Positions 1-8,815 of a stretch of DNA of 64,000 nt are shown one piece after another (the first letter of the stretch is position 1; the number at the start of each line of letters is the position of its first letter). The position numbers and the translations under genes were made by a program. The notes beneath the pieces are model-generated. The model was not told where the DNA came from. It searched no databases and was given only the letters and a program-made list of their open reading frames with translations. This DNA comes from JBKPNX01 sp046732855 (GTDB lineage Bacteria; Pseudomonadota; Alphaproteobacteria; Geminicoccales; Geminicoccaceae), in assembly GCA_046732855.1 (NCBI GenBank), contig JBKPNX010000068.1:1-64000 (forward strand), written 5' to 3'.

Positions 1-1261
1 GTGCTGGCGTGGGCCTCTCGCCCTTGCGCAAGGTCTGAAGCTCGCGTCCCCTTAGGCCGGTCAAGGGGTCTATCGTCTCTACTGTGTAGATGCCGCTCGC
101 AGGTGCCCGCCTATGTAAATGGCCCTCGCGATCTACGACTATGCTACGAAGGTAGGCCTCGTCACTCCACTGGCTTCGACGGCTATGCAATGCGCCAGAT
201 ACGAACCGTATGGCCTCGTGGACGTTCGTGCTTACCTCAATGATTCGTTGATCGCGACCATCGGCCGGTCGCCAGCCGTGCACGCGAGCCTCGATTCGAC
301 ACAACGTGCCAGCCGAAACCTCGACCGCTAGTGGGGATCCGCCACTATTGATGGGCCGAAACCGGGTTGGGCCGTTCGATCCCGGGTCGTGGACTGCGAC
401 AGTGATGTTGCTGCCATCCGTGAGCGGTCGGTAAGGGGGAGCGGCTTCGGTCGTCGTGACTGTGAGCGTGACGGAGCCCCTTCCCCTGGGCAGCTCCGCG
501 AGGAAGTTGGGTGGATATGATCCGGGGATCGGCTCCGGCTCCTGTGACTCGGCAACCTTCAACTCGACGAGCCGATCGGCAACGATGTCGCCAATTTCCT
601 GCGCCAAGGTATTGGCAAGAATGACCGAAACCTGTCTACCGTCAATCAACAGCGATGTGACTGATGCCGGCATCTTGCCCTCAAAGATGTCAAGGAGGCA
701 CTCAGTGAAGACACCAAAGGCGGGGCTTGAAGGATCGGAGCGATGCTGAATCTCAAGCGCCGGATCACTTGTTCTTGTGGCGTAGAATGTGTCAAGTTCG
801 ACGCGACCTTGTCGAACTGTTGTGGGGAAAAGTGTCTGTCCCCCAATACCATTGTGTTGGTGAGATGGTGGCGTTCGACACGCGTCAGCGAAAATCGCCA
901 CGTGCCGTACGCCGGAGCGCCGCGCCATCAGAAGAGAGTGTGGCACGTTAATTGCGGAATCCGCGTCCTTGTCGGCTCCAGAAAGTAACCAGACATCGTT
1001 GCCCGCACCCAGTGAAACCCCATGACCTGCAAAGAAAATGAATAGACGGGTGACATCGCCCGCGTCAACTGCCGATGTGATGGCTTCTTTAATCTTCGCG
1101 ACATGAACATGACGCTTTGGTCCATCAGTGAATTTGATGACTTCAAAGCCGCTGTTCTTTGCCCACTTTGCGAACCGCTTCGCACCGGTTAGAGCGCCCG
1201 GAAGGGGCGCTCCGGCAACTCCACAGCTCACTCCGATTGCAATTGCAACCTGACGGGTCAT
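1..1261 (-). CDS. Caspase-like peptidase (C14 fold), 3' end cut by window edge
   Basis: The minus strand is open without a stop from an ATG at 1261 to base 1, giving at least 420 residues. The N-terminal 150 residues look like a caspase/metacaspase p20 domain: an AIAIGV strand, then FIFFAGHG with the presumed catalytic His at about residue 80, then IFADACRT with the presumed catalytic Cys at about 128. A GGGGTAG stretch lies just upstream of the start. The region after residue 250 has no domain I recognise. Such proteases act in the cytoplasm, often as effectors in bacterial immunity or programmed death; that role is inference here. Base composition is AT-richer than the rest of the window, and the gene faces away from a truncated transporter gene, both suggesting a transferred segment. 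Confidence 0.8.
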   Translation of the reverse strand, partial: MTRQVAIAIGVSCGVAGAPLPGALTGAKRFAKWAKNSGFEVIKFTDGPKRHVHVAKIKEAITSAVDAGDVTRLFIFFAGHGVSLGAGNDVWLLSGADKDADSAINVPHSLLMARRSGVRHVAIFADACRTPPSHQHNGIGGQTLFPTTVRQGRVELDTFYATRTSDPALEIQHRSDPSSPAFGVFTECLLDIFEGKMPASVTSLLIDGRQVSVILANTLAQEIGDIVADRLVELKVAESQEPEPIPGSYPPNFLAELPRGRGSVTLTVTTTEAAPPYRPLTDGSNITVAVHDPGSNGPTRFRPINSGGSPLAVEVSAGTLCRIEARVHGWRPADGRDQRIIEVSTNVHEAIRFVSGALHSRRSQWSDEAYLRSIVVDREGHLHRRAPASGIYTVETIDPLTGLRGRELQTLRKGERPTPA

Positions 1262-1377
1262 GATCTACCCCGCACAGACCGCGTATACTTAAGAGGACAA
1301 GGATGGCTCCCCGCTGATGGGCAGATGCTACGCCCACTGCGGTGGAAGAGCAAAGCCTTTCGCGTGTCGAGAGCTGA

Positions 1378-1704
1378 CGCACAGCTCCGGGTGAGCCGGT
1401 CAACGTCTTGACCCGCTGCGATCGGGTCGCGCTCGAGAACGGCGCCGCCGCGGGCGACGGGGTCAACCAGGTGAGTGGCGCGGTCTACGCGATCGAATAC
1501 CAGGGCGCGTTCGTCAAGGTGACCATGCGCATCGCCGGCGGCGAGGAGTTCGTCGCTTACATGCGCGACGATCAGTTCCTGCGCAATCCGGTCGAGATCG
1601 GCGATACCGCCACGGCCACCTGGCAGCGCGACGACCTGCACTTGCTGCGCGCCGATCTCGGCCGCGCTGCGCGCGACGCCGGCCGGCCCTACCAGAACCC
1701 GTAG
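1378..1704 (+). pseudogene. 3' remnant of a PotA-type ABC transporter ATPase (TOBE domain only)
   Basis: The frame is open from 1378 after a TGA at 1375 and ends at 1704. The roughly 100 residues match the C-terminal TOBE_2 domain of spermidine/putrescine-type importer ATPases: VSGAVYAIEYQGAFVKV, then GEEFVAYMRDD, then IGDTATATWQRDDLHLL. No Walker A, signature or Walker B motif lies upstream, where the sequence changes to the lower-GC caspase segment. The ATPase core is therefore missing and the piece should be non-functional. A TTG at 1408 could start an 98-residue peptide but has no convincing ribosome binding site. The junction near 1270-1378 probably marks where foreign DNA replaced the 5' part of the gene. 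Confidence 0.7.
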
Positions 1705-1806
1705 CGCGCTCCGCATCGACCCGACAGCGGAACATGCGCCGCCCGGCGGTGCGCGGCGCGGCCTCAGAACGTGCGCGGGTGAGGTGTATTCGATGAGCGA
1801 GCTTCA

Positions 1807-3045
1807 TTAACCATCGGCGGCGGGCGCCGCCGATGGCACGGATGTTGAAGCGGTCGCGCGATCCTTGAGCCTGCGCGCCATCCGCTCGCGTGCGGCGGCG
1901 TAGATCCCGATGAGCCGATCGTGGCTCGCCTTCGCGGTGTAGTGGGCTTCGAACTCGTGGCGGGCGGCGACCCGCATCTGCGCGTAGACCTCGGGCGGAC
2001 TGGCCAGCAGCCAGCGGACCTGCCTGACCAGGTCGTCGGCATCGCCAGGCTGGAACAGCAGGCCCGTGCGCCGATGATCGATGATCGCCTGCATGCTGCC
2101 CAGGTTCGAGCCGATCACCGGGGTGCCCTTGGCGAACGCATCCAGGTGCATCCGGTGGAACGTCTCGTACCAGACCGATGGAATGATTGCGAACCTGGCC
2201 GCGCCGGCCAGGCTCTGGACCTCCTCGACCGGCCGCCAGCCCAGCCACTCGATCCATGGGCACCGGGCGGCGGCTTCGGCGACGCTGGTCGCCTCGGCGC
2301 CGGCGCCGAGGATCTTCAGCGGCACCTCCGGTCCCAGCTGCTCCCAGGCGCGCAGAAGGGTCCTGATGCCTTTCTCTGGCGTCAGCCGTCCGGCGAACAG
2401 GGCGTAACCGCCCGCGCCATCGCCTGCGGCAGGGGTCGAGCTCAGGAAATAGGGGTGGACGTGGAGCGTGTCGGGATGGAAGCCCGCCTCGAGGAATTTG
2501 GCGTGGACGAAGCGGTTGGGCGCGCCGTACGCATCGACTTCTCTGGTCCAGGTGCCGATGCCGCGGTGCACGGCAGCCATCGTGGCGACCACGGCGCTGC
2601 CGAGCCGACTGCCGCGGTAGCAACCGTGCCGGACCCCGGGCCAGGCGAAGCGCTTGCCCAGGCAGTCCTCACAGACCTGACCGTCGCGATAGAGGATCGC
2701 CGAGGGGCACACGATGCGGAAGTTGTGCAGCATCTGGAGCACCGGCACGCCCTCGGCGTGGCAGGCGTAGTACGCCGCCGGCGACACGAGCGGAAAGGTG
2801 TTCTCGAAATGCGCGACGTCGGGTCGGGTCGTGCGGATCAGCCGGCGCAGCTCTTCGTAGGTGGCGCCATTCCATACCGCGGTGGTCGCCGTCGCGAGCT
2901 TGCCCCCCGTCGCGACGGCATCGTTGTGCAGGGTGAACGGCACCACCTCGTGGCCATGGGCTTCGAGCATGGCGCCGGTCGAGGCGAAGCACTGATCTTC
3001 ACCGCCCGGCAACTGATAGAAGTTGTGCACGTGCAGGACGCGCAT
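1807..3045 (-). CDS. Glycosyltransferase family 4
   Basis: 412 residues. The N-terminal Rossmann half begins RVLHVHNFYQLPGGEDQ, typical of GT4 enzymes that bind the acceptor, and the C-terminal half has the GT-B donor site (ALFAGRLTPEKGI, then the E-rich SVWYETFHRMHLDAFAKGTPVIGS segment). It should move a sugar from a nucleotide donor onto a growing surface polysaccharide at the inner face of the cytoplasmic membrane. I chose the ATG at 3045, with GGAG upstream, over a GTG four codons earlier. The 5' end overlaps the 3' end of the polymerase gene by 47 bases, so the two are co-transcribed. Substrate cannot be read from the sequence. Confidence 0.85.
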   Translation of the reverse strand: MRVLHVHNFYQLPGGEDQCFASTGAMLEAHGHEVVPFTLHNDAVATGGKLATATTAVWNGATYEELRRLIRTTRPDVAHFENTFPLVSPAAYYACHAEGVPVLQMLHNFRIVCPSAILYRDGQVCEDCLGKRFAWPGVRHGCYRGSRLGSAVVATMAAVHRGIGTWTREVDAYGAPNRFVHAKFLEAGFHPDTLHVHPYFLSSTPAAGDGAGGYALFAGRLTPEKGIRTLLRAWEQLGPEVPLKILGAGAEATSVAEAAARCPWIEWLGWRPVEEVQSLAGAARFAIIPSVWYETFHRMHLDAFAKGTPVIGSNLGSMQAIIDHRRTGLLFQPGDADDLVRQVRWLLASPPEVYAQMRVAARHEFEAHYTAKASHDRLIGIYAAARERMARRLKDRATASTSVPSAAPAADG

Positions 3046-4288
3046 GCCGCTCTCCACTCGGCTGTAACAATCCCGGAGCGATGCTGAAACCCATCAGCAG
3101 GTAGAAGGGGATCGCCTTGTACGGCGTATCGAAGCTCGCCTCGAAAAAGGCCATCGCCATTCCTGTGAACCACCAGACCACCCCGGCCGGCTGTCGGGTC
3201 AACCGATAGGAGCGCCACAGCAGCTTGAGGATGGCGAACTGCAGCACGCCGAACAGGGCGACGCCGACCCATCCGGTGTAGCCGAGCGCGTAGAAGAATA
3301 CGCTGTGCGGCGTGCGGATCTCCTCCTCCTGCCCGGCGCGCACGTCGTCAGGGGCCAACGCGAACAGATCGAAACCGTAGCCGTGGCCGAACGCTTCGAG
3401 CATCGGGGTCGAATGCACGGACCGCCAGATCTCATTCCACCATTTCTCGCGCCACTCGACCGTGCTCGCGTAGATCTCGGCGTCCGGCTTCCATTCCCGC
3501 GCAAGCTCCGGGTCGATCGGCGCGATGACGCGGCCCAGAACGTCGTCGAAGGAGGCGCTGCCGAACTTGACGCCCGCCAGTTCGATCATCCCGATGACCG
3601 CAAGACCGGCCACCCCGATGACGATGATTCGGCCGAACCGACCGGTGAGGATGCCCCAGACCAGCCCGCCGACCATCAGGCCGAGCCAGACCGAGCGCGT
3701 GGGTATGGCCAGGGTTACCGCGACGTTGAGCGCCAGCACCGGCCAGACTGCCCGAAGATCGCGCTCGAAGCACAACAACCCCATGATGGCCACCGCGCCC
3801 CCGACCGGCACCGCACCGAACAGGGTCACGCCTTCCGCGGCGAGGGAAATCTGGACGTCTTTCAGGCCCACCAGCCACACCAGGGCATAGATGCCATTCA
3901 CCCAGGCGATCATGCGAACCAGTTTCGGCAAGAACTCTGGCGTCTTCATCCCGATCCAGATGCCAAGAAACAGATAAAGCGGGTAGTAATTGAAGATGAA
4001 GAACTTGAGCGTGTACAAGAGCGGGCTGCCCTCGAGGATGCCTCGGCCCATCTGCCACAGCCCGTAGAGCATGAAGATCAACAGCGCGAGGCTGAGCCCG
4101 CTGAGCGGGGAGGCGCGCAGCAACGACATGGCCCAGGTGCCAAGCGCCACGCGCGGCTTGAGCAGCAGGAACGCGGCAAGGACGACCTCGCCGATGAAGA
4201 TCGGCGGCACCCCGAGATAGGCGAACGATCGCGCCATGCTCAGGTAGCCGACGACCAGGAAACCCGCCACTCGCGACCAGATGCGCAT
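2999..4288 (-). CDS. O-antigen polymerase/ligase-like membrane protein
   Basis: 429 residues with about ten hydrophobic segments and a large soluble loop around residues 230-310, as in Wzy polymerases and WaaL ligases. The loop ends in RTPHSVFFYALGYTGWVG, matching the His-containing motif near the periplasmic active site of this superfamily. It would polymerise lipid-linked repeat units or transfer a glycan to its acceptor in the periplasm. Sequence alone does not separate Wzy from WaaL. It lies between two GT4 genes on the same strand (61 bases after the upstream one), forming a three-gene polysaccharide operon. Confidence 0.75.
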   Translation of the reverse strand: MRIWSRVAGFLVVGYLSMARSFAYLGVPPIFIGEVVLAAFLLLKPRVALGTWAMSLLRASPLSGLSLALLIFMLYGLWQMGRGILEGSPLLYTLKFFIFNYYPLYLFLGIWIGMKTPEFLPKLVRMIAWVNGIYALVWLVGLKDVQISLAAEGVTLFGAVPVGGAVAIMGLLCFERDLRAVWPVLALNVAVTLAIPTRSVWLGLMVGGLVWGILTGRFGRIIVIGVAGLAVIGMIELAGVKFGSASFDDVLGRVIAPIDPELAREWKPDAEIYASTVEWREKWWNEIWRSVHSTPMLEAFGHGYGFDLFALAPDDVRAGQEEEIRTPHSVFFYALGYTGWVGVALFGVLQFAILKLLWRSYRLTRQPAGVVWWFTGMAMAFFEASFDTPYKAIPFYLLMGFSIAPGLLQPSGERHARPARAQLLSVAGR

Positions 4289-4351
4289 GCTGATCCCGTC
4301 AGCGGGGCCCCTGGGCGCGGCGCGGCGCGGGCCGGGTCAGGTGACGGATCG

Positions 4352-5677
4352 TCAAACCGGCAGTTCCGACGGTTGGGCGGCTACGCCAGGAGCTGCGGCG
4401 ACTCGGGCGCGCGCGCCGCGCTGATCCACGCACTGGCGGTACAGCGCGGTCATGCGCTCGACCCGCTGGCTCCAGCTCTCCGACGTGGCATGGCGGCGCG
4501 CCGCCTCCCCCATGCGCTGACCGAGGTCGGGGGATGTCGCCAGGGCCCGGATCCCGTCGGCCAAACTCTGGATGGTGGCCGCCGGGTCGGTCACCGGGAT
4601 CTTGATCGCCGCCTGCTCAGGGATCATGGCGCCGAACCCCTGGTGGTCCAGGCCGAGGACGGGCAGCCCGGCGGCCATCGCCTCGATCACGACCGAGCCG
4701 AAGCTGTCCTGCAGGCTGGTGAACAGAAAGGCGTCCGAGGTCGCGAACAAGTCGCGCAGGAGCTGCGCACGCGGCACCAGTCCGAGAAATTGCACCTTGG
4801 CGTTCAGGCCCAGCGCTGCTGCCCGCTGCTCGTAAGCCGCCCGCAGCGGGCCCTCGCCGGCGATCCGGAGGCGAACCGGGACGACCGCGAGGCGCGCCAG
4901 CGCCTCCAGCGCCAGGGGCAAGGCCTTGCGCGGCTCGAGACGGCCGGCCCAGATGAGCTCGAGAGGGTCGCCCGCGCGCCGCGTCCTCCGGCGTTCGACG
5001 AACTGGTCCGCCCGCACGCCGCCGTCGAGAAACAGATCGACACGCGCAGCGCCAGCTCTGCGCAGCACCTCGACGGTCTCACGATTGGTCGCAAGAATGG
5101 CCGCGCTGTGGGCCACGGCGCGGCGCAGCGGAGGGAACAACGGCATCATATGCCGGCGTACGGTCCGCGCGGCTTCCCTGAGGACAGCTTTCCCGAGATA
5201 CCGGCCGAAGCGCAAAGGCGCGGCTTGGCCGCCGCCGAGCGGCCCCCACACGAAGGGCGCACCGAGTCGCCAGAGCGCCGGCGGGGCATTCACAGTGCCC
5301 CAGCCGACGTGGTGCACGACGTCGAAGGCTTGCCTCGCGTGCAGCCGCCGCGCCTGCGCCAAGGCGGCGCGCTGCCAGAGCATGTAGTGCAGATGAATGG
5401 CCTTTTCGCCGCGCGCCGGGTCCCACGGGTCCCAACGCTTGGGCAGCCCGACCCAGACAAAACGGAGCGCCCGGTCGCGGTGTCGGGCCATGGCGGTTTC
5501 GACCGCAGCCCGACAAAGCGGATGCGCAATGACCGTTACGTCGTGGCGGTCGGCCAGGTGCCACGCCCAGTTCCAGATGAATCCGGGCTCGGATCCCAGG
5601 TCCGGAGAGCAGATGTGGCCGACCAGCAGGACGCGTAGCCGCTGCTGCCCACCGTCGTCCAATTCCTGGTGCGCCAT
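4352..5677 (-). CDS. Glycosyltransferase family 4
   Basis: 441 residues from the ATG at 5677, where the protein begins MAHQELDDGG and soon enters the first GT-B strand (LRVLLVGHI). Longer in-frame starts exist to 5785 but add only low-complexity residues. The donor half shows LIWAGRLEPRKALPLAL, RIAGEGPLRAAYE and the acidic DSFGSVVIEAMAAGLPVLG motif (an EX7E-like element). First gene of the minus-strand polysaccharide operon, divergent from the GT2 gene. The sugar and linkage are unknown. Confidence 0.85.
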   Translation of the reverse strand: MAHQELDDGGQQRLRVLLVGHICSPDLGSEPGFIWNWAWHLADRHDVTVIAHPLCRAAVETAMARHRDRALRFVWVGLPKRWDPWDPARGEKAIHLHYMLWQRAALAQARRLHARQAFDVVHHVGWGTVNAPPALWRLGAPFVWGPLGGGQAAPLRFGRYLGKAVLREAARTVRRHMMPLFPPLRRAVAHSAAILATNRETVEVLRRAGAARVDLFLDGGVRADQFVERRRTRRAGDPLELIWAGRLEPRKALPLALEALARLAVVPVRLRIAGEGPLRAAYEQRAAALGLNAKVQFLGLVPRAQLLRDLFATSDAFLFTSLQDSFGSVVIEAMAAGLPVLGLDHQGFGAMIPEQAAIKIPVTDPAATIQSLADGIRALATSPDLGQRMGEAARRHATSESWSQRVERMTALYRQCVDQRGARARVAAAPGVAAQPSELPV

Positions 5678-6066
5678 GTCGCCTTGCCGTGCTGGTCCGC
5701 CTGCGCAGCGTGAACCGCCATCATACAAGCCGTGTCGGGTGGCTCGGGGGTGCATTCGGTCAGGCTGCGCTTCCTCCCGCATCATCTGCAGCCGGATGGC
5801 CTACCCCGATCGGCCGGTGCCAGCGCGTCCCCGCTGGTTTCGCCGCGGCCGTTATCAGGCTGGCTCGCGCAGCCCGGGTCCTCAGGCCATCGACGATGCC
5901 TGCTTGGCCGCCCCGCGCCACCTCTCCCGACGGCTGGCTGCAGCTTTCGCAGACGGGGTAGCCCGTCCGCGCCTTTGCGATGGCTGGGCGTCCAGGGTAC
6001 CTTCCTGGTGCGCGCTCGTGCGGGCGAGCGAGCGCCGCAGGTTTGCCTCAGGGGGAAGGCTGGTCC
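5678..6066. other. Intergenic region between divergent glycosyltransferase genes
   Basis: 389 bases between the starts of the GT4 (minus) and GT2 (plus) genes. It must hold promoters for both directions. A good ribosome binding site, GGGGGAAGG at about 6051-6059, serves the GT2 gene. I see no clear sigma-70 boxes, hairpin or small gene. Confidence 0.5.
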
Positions 6067-7014
6067 ATGGCTCGAGTGTCGATCGGCGTGCCGGTCTATA
6101 ACGGCGAGCGCTATCTCGCCGCGGCTTTGGACTCCCTGTTGGCGCAGAGCTTCAATGATTTCGAGCTCGTGATCTCGGACAACGCGTCGACCGACGCGAC
6201 CGCCGAGATCGGGCGAGCCTATCAAAGCAAGGACCCCAGGGTCCGCTACTTCCGCAGTGAGCAGAATTTGGGCGCGGCCTGGAATTTCAACCGCGCATTC
6301 GAGCTGTCCTCCGCGCCCCTGTTCAAGTGGGCGGCCTGCGACGACCTGCACGAGCCACGCTTTCTGGCACGCTGCGTCGAGGCCCTGGACCGCGATCCGT
6401 CGATCGTGCTGAGCCATACCTACGTAAAGATGATCGATGATCGGGGCGAAGCGCTGCACTACGACCGTGAGCATGACCGTTTCGTGAGCAGGGACGGCAG
6501 GCCCGTGCCGCGAGGCGATCGCAACCACATCGCGGAGGCTGCCGAACCCGAGGTCCGTTTCAGGGACTTGCTGGCCCATATGTGGTGGTGCGTGCCGAGC
6601 TTCGGCGTGATCCGCCGAGACGCTTTTCTCAAGACCTCAGGTCATGGCGATTATTGGGGCGCCGACAAGGTATTCTTGGCGGAGCTGGCGCTGCTGGGTC
6701 GCTTCTGTCAGGTCCCTCAGCCACTATTTGCCAAACGCGTCCACGACGGCTGTTCGTATGGCAAGGACACTGAGGAACTGGAGGAGCACATCAACACGAC
6801 CGGCAGGCACGGCTTCTTCCATTTCATGATGTTCAAGAACTATGTCAAAATCGCCCTGACCGCAGATCTCGACCCCCGACAGCGGATGCACTGCCTGTTG
6901 AGCGTGGCTGGCCTGACCCTGCGGCGCGGTCCTTGGCGGGAAATTCTGCATCAGCTCGCGGTGCGTCGGCCTGCGACTTCGCTGGGATTGTCGTTGGGAC
7001 GCGGTCGAGGGTGA
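6067..7014 (+). CDS. Glycosyltransferase family 2
   Basis: 315 residues from the ATG at 6067. The opening VSIGVPVYNGERYLAAAL, followed by VISDNASTDATAEI, is the GT2 (GT-A fold) nucleotide-binding start, and WAACDDL provides the DXD-like metal site. The C-terminal third is basic and has no strong transmembrane span, so it is probably a cytoplasmic or peripheral enzyme adding one sugar in the same polysaccharide pathway as the divergent GT4 genes. Donor and acceptor are unknown. Confidence 0.85.
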   Translation: MARVSIGVPVYNGERYLAAALDSLLAQSFNDFELVISDNASTDATAEIGRAYQSKDPRVRYFRSEQNLGAAWNFNRAFELSSAPLFKWAACDDLHEPRFLARCVEALDRDPSIVLSHTYVKMIDDRGEALHYDREHDRFVSRDGRPVPRGDRNHIAEAAEPEVRFRDLLAHMWWCVPSFGVIRRDAFLKTSGHGDYWGADKVFLAELALLGRFCQVPQPLFAKRVHDGCSYGKDTEELEEHINTTGRHGFFHFMMFKNYVKIALTADLDPRQRMHCLLSVAGLTLRRGPWREILHQLAVRRPATSLGLSLGRGRG

Positions 7015-7719
7015 TTCGACTTCTGCGGCTGATCGCCTCGAGGCACCCCCCCTGCGCTGGCGCCGGCGCGTGATTTGCTCGGGGCCGACGTTGACCGCCT
7101 CCTCAACCGCACCAACAGGCGCCGTACCTGGCCGTCCAGCGCGGCGGTCCCGCGCCAGTCCCACACGGAAAAAGTTCAGGCGTGCTGAGCCTCGGTCCCG
7201 ATATCGAAGGAGCCGCGGGTCGCTTGCGGTCAGGAAAGGCGGCTGACCTGGCGCCGTGTCATTTCGACCAAACTTCAGCGGTGCCAGGCAGCCCAGATAC
7301 GACTAAGGGCGTAGCGATGCATCCTGCGCGTCCGGCGAGCAGACCGGCCGGCACCGCAAGCAGCTCACATCGCCGTCAGGTCCTGTCGAGCGGCAACACG
7401 CCGGGCCTGCCGCTCGCCCTTTTTCATGCACCGCGACGGGCTGGCTCGATGACTGAACCGGGCCGAGGCGCTCGAGGGGAGCGCAAACCTCTCGATTCGA
7501 GTTCAAGAGACGAAGGGCGCACCTAGGCGCCAGAGCGTGTCTCATTGTTAGGCGAGGTCAGCCCTGGCGGGGCCCGCCCGGCCGCGCGAACGCGCTCCTC
7601 GTTTTTCTAACGCCGTGGGAACGAGCCGGCCATGCCGGCGTTTCCGCTCAGCACGCCTACGAGACCACGAGAAACCTTCATCTCGGTCCCATCCCGGCGC
7701 AACGGAGCGGAGGCAAACG
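7015..7719. other. 705-bp intergenic region with an orphan terminator
   Basis: No protein with coding character is seen on either strand. The only clear element is a hairpin with a T tract at 7388-7424, listed separately. It is about 370 bases past the GT2 stop, leaving room for a long 3' untranslated region or a small RNA gene. The ribosome binding site of the next gene (GGAGCGGAGG, about 7703-7712) closes the region. Confidence 0.5.
7388..7424 (+). terminator. Rho-independent terminator
   Basis: GAGCGGCA at 7388-7395 pairs with TGCCGCTC at 7408-7415 (8-bp stem, 12-base loop), followed by GCCC and TTTTT at 7420-7424. On the plus strand this is a good intrinsic terminator. It could end the GT2 transcript or an unannotated small RNA. 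Confidence 0.65.
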
Positions 7720-8202
7720 ATGGAGTACAAGACGATTCGGGAGCTCGCACGCGAGGCCGAGGTCAGTCTTGAACCGGCGCTCGCGACCAAGCCGATGACC
7801 AAGCGGGAGCGGCTGGAGCGGTGGGCGATGCTGCTCGAGCGCGACCCCCAGCGCCAGCTGGCCTCGGTGCAGGAGGTCGAATACGGCACGCCCGGCGAGC
7901 AGCAGGCCAAACGGGCGGACAACTCGGCGCTCGCGGTAGCGTTGGCCGATCCGGTGCTACGCGCGCACGGCTTGACCAGCGATCGGGTCGGCGCCGCGGC
8001 GGCGTTCTTCGAGCTGTCGCACTGGGAAATCCATCAGCTGGTCTGTTCGTGCCATTACGGGCGTTCGATGGCGTCGGGCACCGCGGCGATGCGGGTACGC
8101 GCCATGGCGCGGCGGGCGGAGCCTGTCACCTTTTCACGCGCGGGACTTATCCTCGCAGGCGCCTCGGCGGCCGCGCTCGGCCTGCTCCTCGCGATCATGT
8201 AA
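7720..8202 (+). CDS. Hypothetical protein with C-terminal membrane anchor
   Basis: 160 residues from the ATG at 7720 with GGAGCGGAGG seven bases upstream. It begins MEYKTIRELAREAEVS, is helical and charged for about 130 residues, contains a Cys/His cluster (QLVCSCHYGRSM, about residue 107-118), and ends with one hydrophobic span of about 20 residues (AGLILAGASAAALGLLLAIM) reaching the last residue. This is a tail-anchored topology with the body in the cytoplasm. I do not recognise the family. The strong ribosome binding site and codon pattern support a real gene. Confidence 0.65.
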   Translation: MEYKTIRELAREAEVSLEPALATKPMTKRERLERWAMLLERDPQRQLASVQEVEYGTPGEQQAKRADNSALAVALADPVLRAHGLTSDRVGAAAAFFELSHWEIHQLVCSCHYGRSMASGTAAMRVRAMARRAEPVTFSRAGLILAGASAAALGLLLAIM

Positions 8203-8815
8203 CTCCGCTCGGGCTTTCATAGGGCCCAGGCTTCCTGCCTTCTGCGGGGGCGCCTCTGCTCTGGCGCCTCGCCGCGGGGCGGGCCCCTTGTCGCAAGATA
8301 AGCAGTGGCGGGAGTCCAGCCGCCGCTGCATCAGCTGCTGGACGATCAGACCGCCCGCCTGATCAGCGCCGGAATGGCATTGAGCCCGCTGGATCTGTGG
8401 CGTTTGATTGCGGCGGGCCGGGTTCGGCGCGTCCACGCAGCGTTCCCTCGGCGGTACCGCATGCCTTCGATGCCCTTGCCGAGGTCTCGCCCTCTCTCGG
8501 GACTGACCGCCGGATCGGGCTTTCAGCCGGTTGAGCCGCGCTCGCGGCGGCTGCCCTCAGGCAACCCTGGCGGTGCCCCTGCGAGAGGCGGTAAAGGGCG
8601 CCGTGCGGCGAGGCTGAGCTGAAGCCGTTGCGCGGCCGCGCCGGTACCGGTGCGATCTCCGTAGGCAACGAGCATCGTCGATGCGATGTTGCGGGTCGAG
8701 GCGCGGCGGTGGTGAAATCGCCGACGCGTCTGAATGCTCGGCGCCCGGCGGATTCGAAGCCGTCCCAGAACTCCCGCAGCCCGATGCCTCGTTGGAGGGC
8801 AAGACCGGTGCAGCA
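8203..8815. other. 613-bp intergenic region, no gene recognised
   Basis: Open frames here are short and arginine/proline rich, as expected by chance at this GC content. GC-rich inverted repeats occur near 8243-8280 but without a T tract. The 3' part presumably carries the promoter of the YihY gene. No conserved motif was found. Confidence 0.4.

Noticed and set aside
1408..1704. A complete small TOBE-domain protein
   Set aside because: The domain is normally the tail of an ABC ATPase, the frame is open upstream of the TTG, and there is no ribosome binding site.
7182..7526. ORF in the 7.0-7.7 kb gap
   Set aside because: It has no coding character and contains the terminator hairpin.
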